Source: Delphinus delphis (lineage: Eukaryota > Chordata > Mammalia > Artiodactyla > Delphinidae). From it: a DNA stretch of 64,000 nucleotides. A program made the translations under genes and the position numbers. Below, piece after piece: positions 1 through 60,985 of this stretch. The stretch is from positions 9,293,958-9,357,957 of the forward strand of contig NC_082694.2 in assembly GCF_949987515.2 (NCBI RefSeq). The letters are read 5' to 3'. The notes beneath the pieces are model-generated. The model saw only the letters and a list, made by a program, of their open reading frames with translations, searched no databases and was not told the origin of the DNA. The stretch's first letter is position 1, and every line of letters begins with the position of its first letter.

Positions 1-1055
1 TGTCCAGCCGCCATTTTCCACACAGGAATGTTAAGGTTACAAATCCTCCCATTTTACAGACGTTGCCGTGTTAAAATTAAGAGCGATAAGAACAGAAACC
101 AAAGTGACCTTTTCTCTCTCACACCTCCATCTGGCACAACTGCCCAAAAGTGGACCTTATTTTTTGGTAAATTTTGATTTTTTTTCATAATTAACCATAT
201 TTGATTTGTAAGAGAGAAAAGGTATCTGGACTTGAATCTGGAATTAAAGCAGGTTTTTTTTTTTTGATGAAAAATGCTATTTCAAGAAAAATAAATGTAT
301 CTATAACTTCAACGGCCTTTTGCTACTCTGTGCATTTGTTCCTGGATCAGTTTAATGACAAAGATTTAAAAGAGTAATTCTAAAGTCACATGCAATATGT
401 TACTTTTATGTGCCTGATTTGATACGATGAGCTACCGTCCTCACAGCTTTGTGTCATCCCAACTTGGAAATAGTAACGTAAGCAAGGAAATGTTATAATT
501 CTGCAAACTGTTTGCTACTATAATTTCAGGGACTACGCTTTGAAATGAAAGCAGAAAGTACATGTCCTATTAAATAGGTTTATCTAGATGAGCCAGTTAG
601 AAAGCATCTACACTTTTCATTTCTCTTCAAAAGGAAAGGAAAGGTTAGCAGTACATTTAAAGAATAGTATCAAATATACAAATTCTTTCCTGACAGAATT
701 CCTCTCTCTAGGAAACAGGGCACAAGAGATAATACAGGTAATAAATAGTTTTACATCAGAAGGTAAGAGATTTGGTACAAGTAATTCCAGGCCAGCTAAA
801 CAAAGCAGTAACAGAGCTCTGTAAGAACATGTTACAAGCACTGAAAACGCTACAGAATTTAAATGAACACATCCTCTTGGTGAAATAATTTGGCAGGTGT
901 TTACAATTCAGAACAACAAAATGTCAAACTGTAAGGCATGAAATACATCTCGGCGGACCATGCTCTGACACGCTCCTTCTGTCCAGTCGGGTACACGGTG
1001 GCTGGACATGTCTGGCACTTTTTTTTGGTGATTTGTTAATTTCTCATAACGATAT
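1..1055 (-). other. Sequence downstream of the membrane-tail stop (3'UTR or intron)
   Basis: AT-rich sequence with no coding exon. On the minus strand it would be 3'UTR for the membrane-tail isoform or intron for the soluble isoform. The only polyadenylation-like hexamer I found on that strand is ATTAAA (plus-strand 351-356); no AATAAA was found. Confidence 0.5.
351..356 (-). promoter_or_regulatory. INPP4A: Candidate poly(A) signal ATTAAA for the membrane-tail INPP4A isoform
   Basis: The plus strand reads TTTAAT, which is ATTAAA on the gene strand, 700 nt beyond the stop. This is a common variant signal, but it is not supported by any other evidence. Confidence 0.2.
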
Positions 1056-48308
<47,253 letters not shown>

Positions 48309-49714
48309 GATGTCATTGGTGACGATGTGCTTCCTGATCCTGGGTCAGACCACGCCTGATTCCCCGGGAAGAGCTGTCATCAAGCCCTAGTCCCCTAAGG
48401 TGGCAGTAGTCCTAAGAAATAAAAACAAACACGTTTTTTTTTAAAAAAACAAACAACAACAAAAAACAGGGATGGTGACGAAGAGACACTGTGCTCTCAT
48501 GGAGAGAGCACGTTGACCTACACGGACAAGATGCAGCAAAGCCAGGGTCCTCTGGCAGTTGGAGAGCCAGGACGGAGAGTCCAATGACCTAGGCCCCATC
48601 TAGTCACCTCCTCTGTACTCACACACCAGCACGGTCCGTCCGTGGGATCCCGTAAAGAAATCATGTTCTCTTCAACAGAGACATGCCACATTAAATGATG
48701 GCTTAGATCTAATCATAAACTATGGCCTTTGATATTTTCTTGTTTGCTTTATTATGTTTTTCCACTGGCAAGCCTCAGAGACTCTTCACAATCATAATCA
48801 GCTCACTACCATCTCTGTTAGAAAGATAAGAGACGCAAGAAGAGGTCTGGTACCCACTGGCCAGGACAGCACAGCAGAACAGTGGAGACCAGAGGCATGT
48901 CTCCAACCTTGCTCTCTCCCTCCCAGGGGTACAGGAATTTCACGTGTGTCGGACTCAGGCTTTCTTTCCCACAAAACGCCACAATCTACGCCTCAGTGGA
49001 CAGTGCTGTGCTGTGGATACGGAGGTCTCTGGGCAAAGGGCCACTGCAGGCTGAGCCACACAGATGCTCCGGCCCAGCACAGAACTCACTTTCTGCTCAC
49101 AGCAAGGAGTGAGTTTCACATATTCTTCTAACCCTATATGCTACAATCCCTGCTGTCTCTGGAAGGAACCAACCTTTAGGAGTTAAGATAATTAGACTAA
49201 TAACCCCTCTCAAAGGTCCCCATATATCCAGATGCCCCTGTCTTCTCAAAGTGCATCAATGCCTTTGCACCTGAAGGGCCTGTGTTCCCACTCTTGGGTT
49301 AATTCACCCAGCAACTAACTTACTGGGCATGTTCGTTCTTGGACCAGTAGAGACACGTGGCATTTCTTCATAGAAGCACATGCAAATCCATCATCTAAAA
49401 ATAGAAAATTATAAACTTAACAAGCTAGTCAAACATGAAGTTCTCGAGAATGCTTATTATAATGCACTGATATATGTTATAATTTTAATGCCTAGAAATG
49501 TGGGGAAGCCAAGAGCTACTACATGTTCCTTTGAGCTTCACACCCCAATCTAACCTTTTGGCTCAAAAACAAAGGTTTTGCACAAAGCCCCGAAGGATGA
49601 GAAGCGGAAAGTGCCCATTCCTCTCCCCCGCCCTGGGGTGATCCAGGGGAAGTGGGGACAGGCCTAAAGGGCCTGCTGGGCAGCTGGGATGTGATTCAGG
49701 GAAAGGAGGAGATA

Positions 49715-49850
49715 AAGAGCCCGAGGCCAGGCCTCCTGCTCAGAACTGTCAGGCCCTGGGAGAACCTGGGTGCCTCTGAGGCTCTGCTTTTTGGTGTCTA
49801 AGATGAAGGTGGTTGTACCCACCTCACGGGGCTGCAGGGGGAAGCAAATG
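49715..49850 (+). repeat. MIR SINE fragment
   Basis: GAACCTGGGTGCCTCTGAGG, GTGTCTAAGATGAAGG and GTACCCACCTCACGGGGCTG follow the MIR 3' pattern. Confidence 0.6.
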
Positions 49851-50639
49851 TGCGAGAACGGGAGCGGGCTCTGCAAACGCCTCCTAGCTCCCAGCCCACC
49901 GCTGCTGCCTGGCCCCTGCGCGCCTTCCCGCGGACCCCACCACCCAGGCTCCGACTCGGTCCAGCACTGCTGGGGGCGGTAGGGCAGACCGCAGGGCCCA
50001 GAGCGAGAGCATCTGAAACTTCCGGAGTCCGTGGTGGAGACGGCAGGAGGATCCGTGCGCACAGCCCTCAGACAAACCCGACACCCCCTGCAGGCTGTGT
50101 TCCTCCCCTTCCCACTGGGGCACCCGGGGGCCTTGGGCACCTCAGCAGAGAGGGCAGTAGCCTGGCTGGGGAGGCCCCGAAGAAGTCACCATGGGAAAGA
50201 CTCACCAGTCTGCTGACATCAAAAGGCGCACAAGTCAAAACTATGCAATAGCAGTGGAACAGACCGGGAAAGTACTTGCAGTACTAATATCTGTATTTTA
50301 CAATAATGTTTACACAACTTGACAAAAAAAACAACTCACTAAAAATGCAAGTGGCAAAAGGTATGAATTCATAAAAGAGGGATACAGGTAGGAAATACTT
50401 TGGAAAAGTGACCGAACTCAATCATAATGAGGAAAGCAATGCTAAATACACCTTTCGTTACCTAAAGGAGGGTCTAAAAGAGGTTTGTTTGTTCTTCTAA
50501 TGAGAATGTGCTTTGCTGGCAGAACTAGGGGAAACTCTGTAGGGCTCTCCTATACTGCTGATAACATTTTAGAGAGGTTCGAGCATTTCAGAAACCAATT
50601 TGACATTATTTATCAGAATCTGTAAACAATAACAAAATT

Positions 50640-51610
50640 CTGGCCAGTGGTCCAGAGATGCTAATTGTAGCACTGCTTGTCATGACAAACACTGGAACCA
50701 ATCTAAATGCCCAGCTGCAGATAAGTGCATTCTGGGACATCTATAAGAAACACTACCTATGGGTGTTAAAATGACCATAATAAAGGCAACACACAGAAGA
50801 AGTCCTTCAACCTCATTAGTCATCAGGACAATGCTAATTGTAACCATGAGATACCTCTGCGTACCCACTAGAATAGCTAAAATGAAACAGACAGACAGTA
50901 CCACGTGCTAGCAAAGATGTGGACAGAATAAATGGGGCCCCGATACACTGCTAGTGGAGTGTAAGATGCTGGAAAACTGGCAGTACCTACCCACACTGAA
51001 CGTGACCTGGTGTGTAACTCAGAGTGCAATTGCTAACGGAAACGCACACTTAGGGTCACCAAAAAAAAAAAAGCTGCAAAGAACATTTAAAGCTGGGAAC
51101 TCCCTGGTGGAATTCCAGTGGTTAGGACTTGGTACTTTCACTGCCAGGGCCCGGGTTCAATCTCTGGCTGGGGAACTAAGATCCTGCAAGCCGCACAGTG
51201 CGACCAAATAAAAAAATAACTCTAAAAAACAAAAAAAAACCAACACTTACAGCAGTAACATTTATAATATTCAAAAACTAGAAACAATCCAAGTGTCCAT
51301 CAACAGCAGAATGGACAAAACAACACAGATGACTCTTAGGGACAATGTCAAGGGGGAAACCCAGACCCACGAGAGCACGTTCTAGGCGATTCCACCTCTG
51401 TGAGGTTCGGGCACTGGCCAAACGAGTCTGTGGTGTCGGAAGTCAGGACAGTGGTGTCTCTGAGGGGCAGGACTGACGGGGGAGGGTGGGAGGAGGCTTG
51501 CGGGCTCTGCTGGTGCTGCCTCCTCATGCGGGCGCTGCTTCCGTGAGTCGCTTCACCGTGGGGAAATGCACTGAGCTGTATATGAAATGATCTTTATACC
51601 CAATAAAAAG
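50640..51610 (+). mobile_element. Decayed L1 LINE fragment interrupted by a SINE
   Basis: ORF2-end sequence (CCTCATTAGTCATCAGGACA, ATACACTGCTAGTGGAGTGT) and 3'UTR-like sequence (AACAATCCAAGTGTCCATCA, GAGCTGTATATGAAATG, CCAATAAAAAGGC) on the plus strand. No intact frame remains. Confidence 0.7.
51095..51215 (+). mobile_element. Short CHR-family (CHRS-like) SINE
   Basis: GGGAACTCCCTGGTGGAATT, then GGGTTCAATCTCTGGCTGGG and GAACTAAGATCCTGCAAGCC with an A-rich end follows the short CHR SINE consensus. Confidence 0.85.
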
Positions 51611-53619
51611 GCTGGTTCCTTTAACGACTATAATAAAGACGACACAACATGAAAAAGTGTTTATGTCAGTTCTGCATCTTGCGTGTCTTTAATGAAATGT
51701 TCTACCTGTTCTCTGGTTAAAGCTGTTTAAAAAGACGGGACAGAGCCAGCAGGAGACCACACCAAGACGACGGCCACATTTGGGGGCGTGACCACGGGGA
51801 AGCGTTGTCTTTCTCAGCTTACTGCCATCCTCCCGCGTCACTGAAAGCTGCCGCCACGCCAGAGGTAGAGGTGGCACCCGGAGCATGACCTTTCCCTGCG
51901 TGTCCCCGGCATCCCCTCGCCCCTCCTGGCTGCCCTGCTCAACTTGTTAGTGAGCTGCTGTCGCCCCCCTTCACTCGGGACAGTGGAGACATGCCACCTA
52001 ACGGAGGACAACATCTGTACCCCGACATCCCGCCAGCCCAAGGGAGGCTCCGCACCCGCCTGCCCTTGCAGGGTCCCCACCAGCCCATCCCTTCCCCTGG
52101 AGACTCTGGGGACAGAAATGCTTGAAGGGGAACATCTACAGGCTAATTTTACACGTAACAGAATTCACAGATCAGAGAAGCTTTTAGTTCATGAGGACCG
52201 TAGAAGCCACCTCATGGTTATTTGGGGGCATCTAATTAGGATCTGCGATTCAAGTCATCAGGACCCAGAACACGAAGCTGACTTGCACGGCTGAACTAGA
52301 CTTCCCGTTATTAGTCTCATTAATTGAAGGTAATTCGCCGAGGATTCAGATATTCCCAAGCTCCCTGGTTTTCCTCCTAGCCCCATTTGAAGGCCAGAGC
52401 TCATTAGCAAGAAAAATGACTTAAAGAGGACAGAGAGGGTGTGGGAGTTGTTGAGGAGACTGGAATTTTTTTCTTCGGGGCAGGAGAGAAGCAGTAACTC
52501 ATGAAACTAACTGCCTCGGCTCCTGACTCTGTGGGAGACGTGTGACCCCTTCCATCAAATCAGCAGCAAAGCCGATGACGTCCTGCTGCCCAGTGGGGGC
52601 AGGGAGATGTGGCCGAGGGAGCATCACCAAGGCCACGGAGAGGACGCTATGACCCACACGGCTTCGTGGGGTTCCTGAGGGTCACCAATGACTGTCGGAA
52701 GCTTCCAGAGGAACCGGTCTCGGGAAGGCCTGCCCTCCTCCTCCACAGAACAAGGTGTCTCAGGCCTGACAGGGGTCTGGAGGCCCTTCTGGCTCAGTAA
52801 CCTCTGCTGAGCAGGAGTTGAGGGGGGAGGCCAGCTCCACTGGTATCTGTCAGAACACTGGGGTCTTCTCAAAATCATCTTAAAAAGGAGTTGCATGGAT
52901 GAGCATGGAAATCCAGGCAGGGTGACTTCCTCAAGGTCAAGTGGAGGTAAAGGATGAGCTACTGGCATCAACCCAAAGCCAGAAGCCCCCGTACCACTGG
53001 CTCTCTCCCTGCCATCCCAGCCCTTCCCACCCTACCGCTGTCACTGCTGTGGGCAGCAAACGGGCCAAGGGCAACCCTTCCCAGTGCTCTGCTCTCCAAG
53101 AGGGAAGGTCAGACGAAAGCTGAGTCAGAGCAGCCCTTGAGGAGGCGGCTACTTCACGAGTCAGAAAGAGGAAGCGCTTTCTCTCAAAGCCCCCAATCCA
53201 GGACGGCCACGGCCACTGATGGTTGAGGTGTCACACTGATCACTGGCACCGAAAATCACTGTAATAACCCGAGAGAGACAGCTGCCCCTTCCTGCAGGAA
53301 GCCTCCCCTCCAGCCAACAGCCCTTCTGCAATGGAGCAGGACCCGGTGGGGCCCTGCTGGGTACAAGTCCTTTCCGTGTCCCCTGTTTCTTGTTTGTAGG
53401 AAATGGGCTTCATTCAGCCTCCTTGACCTTCCCGGAGCTCCAAAGGGCAGATTCAAGCAGCTGCTCATCAGGGAAGGGAGGGACTAGAGACAAGGGAGAA
53501 GCAGTCAGGACACAACAGTGCAGCCTTGGGGCAGGGTCCTGGTTCCCCCTCAAGGTATATATATAACAAAATATCTCTGAGTTCTTCTGCAGGAACTAAG
53601 ACCCCACCCAGGTGGAGGA

Positions 53620-53870
53620 TGGTAACTTCTGGCTGAGCACCAGATTCCTGGAGCACTGCCCTGTCACCTCACCACCAGCCAATCAGAAGAAAGTCTGCAC
53701 AAGGTGGAAGATAAAGAAGACTCTGAGCCCCTCCCCAAATGATTCTTCTTTAAAAACTTTCATGGTCGAGCAGAATCTCTGGAGTTGGTTTCTGGACACA
53801 AGTCCCCCGCCTCCCCAGGTTAGCAGCCTCCTGAACAAAGCAGCCCTTCCGTTCCTGCCAGCACTTGGCT
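53620..53870 (+). mobile_element. Possible endogenous retrovirus LTR fragment
   Basis: CCAGCCAATCAGAAG, a short AT stretch with TTAAAAACTTTCATGG, GAGTTGGTTTCTGGACACAA and AGCAGCCTCCTGAACAAAGC resemble the promoter-to-R segment of class I LTRs. The boundaries are not defined and no internal retroviral sequence is present. Confidence 0.35.
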
Positions 53871-54540
53871 CTCGAGTACTGGCTTACGGACATCATGCAG
53901 CCAAACCAGAGTTTGCTAACCTTTCCTCACAGAGGCTTGCTAACCCACCAGGCGGTCTGCACCTCAGGACGATGCACTTCCTGTGTGGCAGCAGGAGAGC
54001 CAGCCAGCACCTGTGTCTTGACCTAAAGTCCTTGCGTTACCCTCCTGGGCGCCTAGCTCAAGCCTAAACACAGATGAGGGGGCGAACAAGCACCTCCCGA
54101 GTAACAAACCATCAAGGTCCATGGCAGACCACACCTGCCACCAGGCTCACTGACGGACTGGTCCCTCCAGCGGCGTGCGACCACTGCAGAAGGATGTACA
54201 ACCGCTTAGATGCGGACAGTGACGTGGTCATGGGATCCCCTCTTCCCTGGACTCCCTGCTATGTGCAGGGGCCTGCTGGGCAATTCCAAGGCCCCAGGGT
54301 AAGGTGGGGTCACTCAGTGGAAGGAAACTAGGTCCCCAGACTGTGGGGCGGGCAGAGTCCCCACCCCACCACTTCCCCACACACGACCTATGTTGAGCTT
54401 AACCTGACTAAGAAATAAACCTGTGCCGTGGGAGACCGGGGGGTAGGTGGTTGTTATAGCAGCTAATGTGAGTTACTTTGACTAAAGTCTGGTGCTTTCC
54501 AGGCACTCAATAAATGGTTACGATGAAAATAAAAATTACA

Positions 54541-54901
54541 GGGGCTTCCCTGGTGGTGCAGTGGTTAAGAATCTGCCTGCGAGTGCAGGGAACACGGGTT
54601 TGAGCCCTGGTCCAGGAAGATCTCACATGCCGCGGAGCAACTAAGCCCGTGCGCCACTACTACAGAGCCTGCGCTCTAGAGCCCGCAAACTACAACTACT
54701 AAGTCCGCACGCCACAACTACTAAAGCCTGTGCCTAGAGCCGATGCTCCACAACAAGAGAAGCCACCGCAATGAGAAGCCCGCGCACCACAACGAAGAGT
54801 GGCCCCCGTTCTCTGCAACTAGAGAAAGCCCACACGCAGCAACAAAGACCCAACACAGAAATAAATAAATAAATAAATAAATATTTAAAAAATAAATAAA
54901 T
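54541..54901 (+). mobile_element. CHR-type tRNA-derived SINE with target-site duplication
   Basis: It begins GGGGCTTCCCTGGTGGTGCA and ends in an AAAT-rich tail. It is flanked by the perfect 15-bp duplication AAAATAAAAATTACA at 54526-54540 and 54902-54916. Confidence 0.93.
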
Positions 54902-55308
54902 AAAATAAAAATTACAACCACAAGTTAAAACTTACTGCACAAAGGGAAAAACAAAAAATAACATACAAGGGAACTCCCATAAGGTTAACAGCTGATTTCT
55001 CAGCAGAAACTCTACAAGCCAGAAGGGAGTGGCATGATGTAAAGTGATGAAAGGGAAGAACGTACAACCAGCATTATTCTAACCAGCAAGGATATAATTC
55101 AGATTCAATGGAGAAATCAAAAGCTTTATAGACAAGCAAAAGCTAAGAGAATTCAGCACCACCAAACCAGCTCTACAACAAATGCTAAAGGAACTTCTCT
55201 AAGTGGGAAACACAAGAGAAGAAAAGGACCTACAAAAACAAACCCAAAACAATTAAGAAAAATGATCATAGGAACATACATATTGATAATTACCTCTATA
55301 CCAATAAA

Positions 55309-58300
55309 ATGGACAATCCATTCACAAACGTGAATGGATTAAATGCTCCAACTAAAAGACACAGGCTTGCTGAATGGATACAAAAACAAGACCCATATAT
55401 ATGCTGTCAACAAGAGACCCACTTCAGACCTAGGGACACATACAGACTGAAACCGAGGGGATGGAAAAAGATATTCCACGCAAATGGAAATCAAAAGAAA
55501 GCTGGAGTAGCTATACTCATATCACATAAGATAGACTTTAAAATAAAGAATGTTACAAGAGACAAGGAAGGACACTACATAATGATCAAGGGATCAATCC
55601 AAGAAGAAGAAGTAACAATTATAAATATATATACACCCAACATAGGAGCACCTCAATACATAAGGCAACTGCTAACAGCTATAAAAGAGGAAATCGACAG
55701 TAACACAATAATAGTGGGGGACTTTATAACACCTCACTTACACCAATGGACAGATCATCCAAAATGAAAATAAATAAGGAAACAGAAGCTTTAAATGACA
55801 CAACAGACCAGATAGATTTGATATTTATAGGACATTCCATCCAAAAACAGAAGATTACACTTTCTTCTCAAGTGCACACGGAACATTCTCCAGGATAGAT
55901 CACATCTTGGGTCACAAATCAAGCCTCAATATATTTAAGAAAATTGAAATCATATCAAGCATCTTTTCTGACCACAATGTTATGAGATTAGAAATGAATT
56001 ACAGGGAAAAAAACATAAAAAAACACAAACACATGGAGGCTAAACAATACGTTACTAAACAACCAAGAGATCACTAAAGAAATCAAAGAGGAAATAAAAA
56101 AATACCTAGAGACAAATGACAATGAAAACACAATGATCCAAAACTTATGGGATGCAGCAAAAGCAGTTCTAAGAGGGAAGTTTATAGCTATACAAGCCTA
56201 CCTCAAGAGACAAGAAAAATCTCAAGTAAACAATCTAACTTTATACCTAAAGGAACTAGAGGAAGAAGACCAAACAAAACCCAAAGTTAGCAGAAGGAAA
56301 GAAATCATAAAGATCAGAGCAGAAATAAATGAAATAGAAACAAAGAAAACAATAGCAAAGATCAATAAAACTAAAACCTGGTTCTTTGAGAAGATAAACA
56401 AAATTGATAAACCATTAGCCAGACTCATCAAGAAAAAGAGGGAGAGGACTCAAATCAACAAAATTAGAAATGAAAAAGGAGAAATTACAACAGACACCAC
56501 AGAAATACAAAGCATCCTAAGAGACTACTACAAGCAACTCTATGCCAATAAAATGGACAACCTGGAAGAAATGGACAAATTCTTAGAAAGGTATAACCTT
56601 CCCAGACTGAACCAGGAAGAAACAGAAAATATGAACAGACCAATCGCAAGTAATGAAATTGAAACTGCAATTAAAAATCTTCCAACAAACAAAAGTCCAG
56701 GACCAGATGGCTTCACAGGTGAATTCTATCAAACATTTAGAGAAGAGCTAACACCCATTCTTCTCAAACTCTTCCAAAAAATTGCAGAGGAAGGAACACT
56801 CCCAAACTCATTCTATGAGGCCACCATCACCCTGATACCAAAACCAGACAAAGATACTACAAAAAAAGAAAATTACAGACCAATATCACTGATGAATATA
56901 GATGCAAAAATCCTCAACAAAATACTACCAAACAGAATAAACAACACATTAAAAGGATCATACACTATGATCAAGTGGGATTTACCCCAGGGATGCAAGA
57001 ATTCTTCAATATACGCAAATCAATCAATGTGATACACCATATTAACAAATTGAAGAATAAAAACCATATGATCATCTCAATAGATGCAGAAAAAGCTTTC
57101 AACAAAATTTAACACCATTTATGATAAAAAACTATCCAGAAAGTGGGCATAGAGGGAACCTACCTCAACATAATAAAGGCCATATATGACAAACCCACAG
57201 GAAACACCATTCTCAATGGTGAAAAACTGAAAGCATTTCCTCTAAGATCAGGAATGAGACAAGGATGTCCACTCTTACCACTATTATTCAACACAGTTTT
57301 GGAAGTCCTAGCCATGGCAATCAGAGAAGAAAAAGAAATAAAAGGAATACAAATTGGAAAAGAAGAAGTAAAACTGTCACTGTTTGCAGATGACATGATA
57401 CTATACATAGATTATCCTAAAGATGCCACCAGAAAACTACTAGAGCTAATCAATGAATTTGGTAAAGTTGCAGGATACATAATGAATGCACAGAAATCTC
57501 TTGCATTCCTATACAGTAATGATGAAAAATATGAAAGATAAGGGAGCACTCCCATTTACCACTGCAACAAAAAGAATAAATACCTAGGAATAAACCTACC
57601 TAGGGAGACAAAAGACCTGTATGCAGAAAACTATAAGACACCGATGAAAGAAATTAAACATGATACCAACAGATGGAGAGATATACCATGTTCTTGGACT
57701 GGAAGAATCAATATTGTGAAAATGACTATACTACACAAAGCAATCTACAGATTCAATGCAATCCCTATCAAATTACCAATGGCATTTTTTACAGAACTAG
57801 AACAAAAAATCTTAAAATGTGTATGGAGACACAAAAGACCCCGAATAGCCAAAGCAGTCTTGAGGGAAAAAACCGGAGCTGGAGGAATCAGACTCCCTGA
57901 CTTCAGACTATACTACAAAGCTACAGTAATCAAGACAATATGGTACTGGCACAAAAACAGAAACAAAGATCAATAGAACAAGATAGAAAGCCCAGAGATA
58001 AACCCACAAACCTATGGTCAACTAATCTATGATAAAGGAGGCAAAGATATGCAGTGGAGAAAAGACAGTCTCTTCAATAAGTGGTGCTGGGAAAACTGGA
58101 CAGCTACATGTAAAAGAATGAAATTAGAACACTCCCTAACACCATACACAAAAATTAACTCAAAATGGATTAAAGACCTAAATGTAAGACCGGACACTGT
58201 CAAACTCTTAGAAGAAAACATAGGAAGAACACTCTTTGACATAAATCACAGCAAGGTCTTTTTTGATCCACCTCCTAGAGTAATGGAAATAAAACAAAAA

Positions 58301-59292
58301 TAAACAAATGGAACCTAATGAAACTTCAAAGCTTTTGCACAGCAAAGGAAACCATAAACAAGACCAAAAGACAACCCTCAGAATGGGAGAAAATATTTGC
58401 AAATGAATCAACAGACAAAGGATTAATCTCCAAAATATATAAACAGCTCATGCAGCTCAATATTAAAGAAACAAACAACCCAATCCAAGAAGACCTAAAT
58501 AGACATTTCTCCAAAGAAGACATACAGATGGCCAAGAAGCATATGAAAAGCTGCTCAACATCACTAATTATTAGAGAAATGCAAATCAAAACTACAATGA
58601 GGTATCACCTCACACCAGTTAGAATGGGCATCATCAGAAAATCTACAAACAATAAATGCTGGAGAGGATGTGGAGAAAAGGGAACCCTCTTGCACTGTTG
58701 GTGGGAATGTAAATTGATACAGCCACTATGGAGAACAGTATGGAGGTTCCTTAAAAAACTAAAAATAGGGCTTCCCTGGTGGCGCAGTGGTTGAGAGTCC
58801 ACCTGCTGATGCAGGGGACACGGGTTCGTGCCCTGGTCCGGGAAGATCCCACGTGCTGCGGAGCGGCTGGGCCCGTGAGCCATGGCCGCTGAGCCTGTGC
58901 GTCCGGAGCCTGCATGTCCGGAGCCTGTGCTCCACAACAGGAGAGGCCACAACAGTGAGAGGCCCGCATACCGCAAAAAAACAAAAACAAACAAAAAACT
59001 AAAAATAGAATTACCATATGACCCAGCAATCCCACTACTGGGCATATACCCAGAGAAAACCATAATTCAAAAAGACACATGCACCCCAATGTTCACTGCA
59101 GCACTATTTACAATAGCCAGGTCATGGAAGCAACCTAAATGCCCATCGACAGACGAATGGATAAAGAAGTTGTGGTACATATACACAATGGAATATTACG
59201 CAGCCATAAAAAGGAATGAAATTGAGTCATTTGTTGAGACGTGGATGGACCTAGAGACTGTCATACAGAGTGAAGTAAGTCAGAAAGAGTAA
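55309..59292 (+). pseudogene. L1 ORF2 remnant (endonuclease, reverse transcriptase, Cys-rich end)
   Basis: Broken pieces of the ORF2 polyprotein lie in order. The endonuclease N-terminal half is at 55309-55767 and is lost by a frameshift after VGDF. The upstream part of the reverse transcriptase is at 56133-57032 and the catalytic FADD box at 57383-57394. Later reverse-transcriptase and thumb-type segments are at 57644-57976 and 58049-58303. The Cys-rich end ([16 protein letters not shown]) is in 58318-58768. After the SINE the C-terminus resumes to a stop at 59290-59292. Multiple frameshifts and stops make it inactive. Confidence 0.9.
58769..58992 (+). mobile_element. CHR-type SINE (young, short form) nested in the L1
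   Basis: GGCTTCCCTGGTGGCGCAGT, GGGTTCGTGCCCTGGTCCGG and GAGCCATGGCCGCTGAGCC, then an A-rich tail, is the form abundant in whales and dolphins. It is flanked by the perfect 16-bp duplication AAAAAACTAAAAATAG at 58753-58768 and 58993-59008. Confidence 0.95.
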
Positions 59293-60382
59293 AACAAATA
59301 TCGTATATTAATGCATGTATGCGGAACCTAGAAAAATGGTACAGATGAACTGGTTTGCAGGGCAGAAATTGAGACAGAGATGTAGAGAACAGACGTATGG
59401 ACACCAAAGGGGGAAAACTGTGGTGGGGTGGGGATGGTGGTGTGCTGAATTGGGTGATTGGGATTGACATGTATACACTGATGTGTATAAAACTGATGAC
59501 TAATAAGAACCTGCAGTATAAAAAAATAACAAAAATACAACTAATACTAAACTTTCTTTAGGTTATTTGTATGGAAATATGTTAATATAAATGTTTCAGA
59601 CATTACATGAAATTTCTAAAAATCTTATATGTTCTGGTATAATGTTATAAGTCATAATTCTAGTTATTACTTTAAAATGTATATCTCAGAAATAACTAAA
59701 TTTCCTTGTCAATTACATTATTATGAACTTTCATCAAATCTTTAACCGTGGTCATTTTTAAGTCTTTTGTCACTTACAGACAATTCTGGGTGTACTCTGA
59801 TGCTGTTGCAAGTATGTTCCTATAAAAGGGTTTCATCTTCAAGGAATTCATGGAAAAGACTCTAACAAGTACAGGTTTCTGGTAACTGACTATACTGCTG
59901 AGCTGGATGAATAAGCATTTTCAGAACTCTAATGGAAAACTGATGAATTCATAAAAGTGCTAACAAAAGATCAAGATGAAAAAAATTAATTACATGGGAC
60001 TGAGTGAACTGATGAGAATGATTATAATTTTTGTGACTTTCTGTTTGAATTAAATAAAAACAAAAAAACAATCCACAAGGACTCAGAGGCAAAAAATATA
60101 CAAATCAATTTTCACTGCAAAGTAAAGGAGCTGTTACAGTGGAGGATTACTGGGCTGAATGTCAATATTATGACGTAGTGTGAGTGTGTTTTGTGTTTGG
60201 TAATTGCAATCATTGTTGCTTTTGTTGTGGTCATCCATGTACAATGCTTGGTGTTAGTTTATTTATCTCTTGTAAAAATAAAATACAGTGTGTGTGTGTG
60301 GAAAGAGAAAAAAATGGGCAAAGGATCTGAAGAGACATTTTTCCGAAGAAGATATACAAATGGCTAATAAACGATGCTCAGG

Positions 60383-60672
60383 GGAGACTTCCCTGGTGGT
60401 GCAGTGGTTAAGAATCCACCTGCCAATGCAGGGGACATGGGTTCAAGCCCTGGTCCAGGAAGATCCCACATGCCGCAAAGCAGCTAAGTCCATGTGCCAC
60501 AACTACTGAGCCCGCGCGCCTAGAGCCCATGCTCCGCAACAAGAGAGACCACCGCAATGAAAGGCCTGCACAATGCAACGAAGAGTAGCTCCTGATTGCC
60601 GCAACTAGAGAAAGCCCTCGCATAGCAAGGAAGACCCAATGCATCCAAAAATAAAAATTAATTAATTAAAAG
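60383..60672 (+). mobile_element. CHR-type SINE inside an older L1 fragment
   Basis: GACTTCCCTGGTGGTGCAGT, GGGTTCAAGCCCTGGTCCAG and an A-rich tail with an AATTA repeat. The interrupted L1 text resumes after the SINE, and the shared word GATGCTCA on both sides is a short, decayed target-site duplication. Confidence 0.85.
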
Positions 60673-60979
60673 AAAAAAGATGCTCAATGTCATTAGTCAT
60701 CAGGGAAATGTAGATCAAAACCATGATGAGATACTACTTTGCACATTCCAAGATGGCTATGATAAAAAAAAAAAAAGACAGATGATAACAAGTGTTGGGG
60801 AGGATACAGAGAAATTAGAACCTTCATCTATTGCTCATGGGACTGTAAAGTGGTGCAGTCACTTTGGAAAAGTCTAGCAGTTGCTCAAAAGGTTAAACAT
60901 AGAGTTACCATATGACCCAGCAATTCCCCTTGTAAGATTTTAAATACCATAGAAGAAATCATAAAGGAAAAGAGTGAAT

Positions 60980-60985
60980 AATAAA
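60980..60985 (+). terminator. AATAAA poly(A) signal used for the transduced L1 transcript (inferred)
   Basis: AATAAA lies 12 nt before the A tract that abuts the right target-site duplication, the position expected for the signal that ended the read-through transcript. Confidence 0.65.

Noticed and set aside
53612..54067. 151-codon plus-strand open frame
   Set aside because: It overlaps an LTR-like fragment and has no recognisable domain.
55309..59292. L1 ORF2 as a functional gene
   Set aside because: Several frameshifts and stops and a SINE insertion break the frame, and ORF1 and the 5'UTR are missing.
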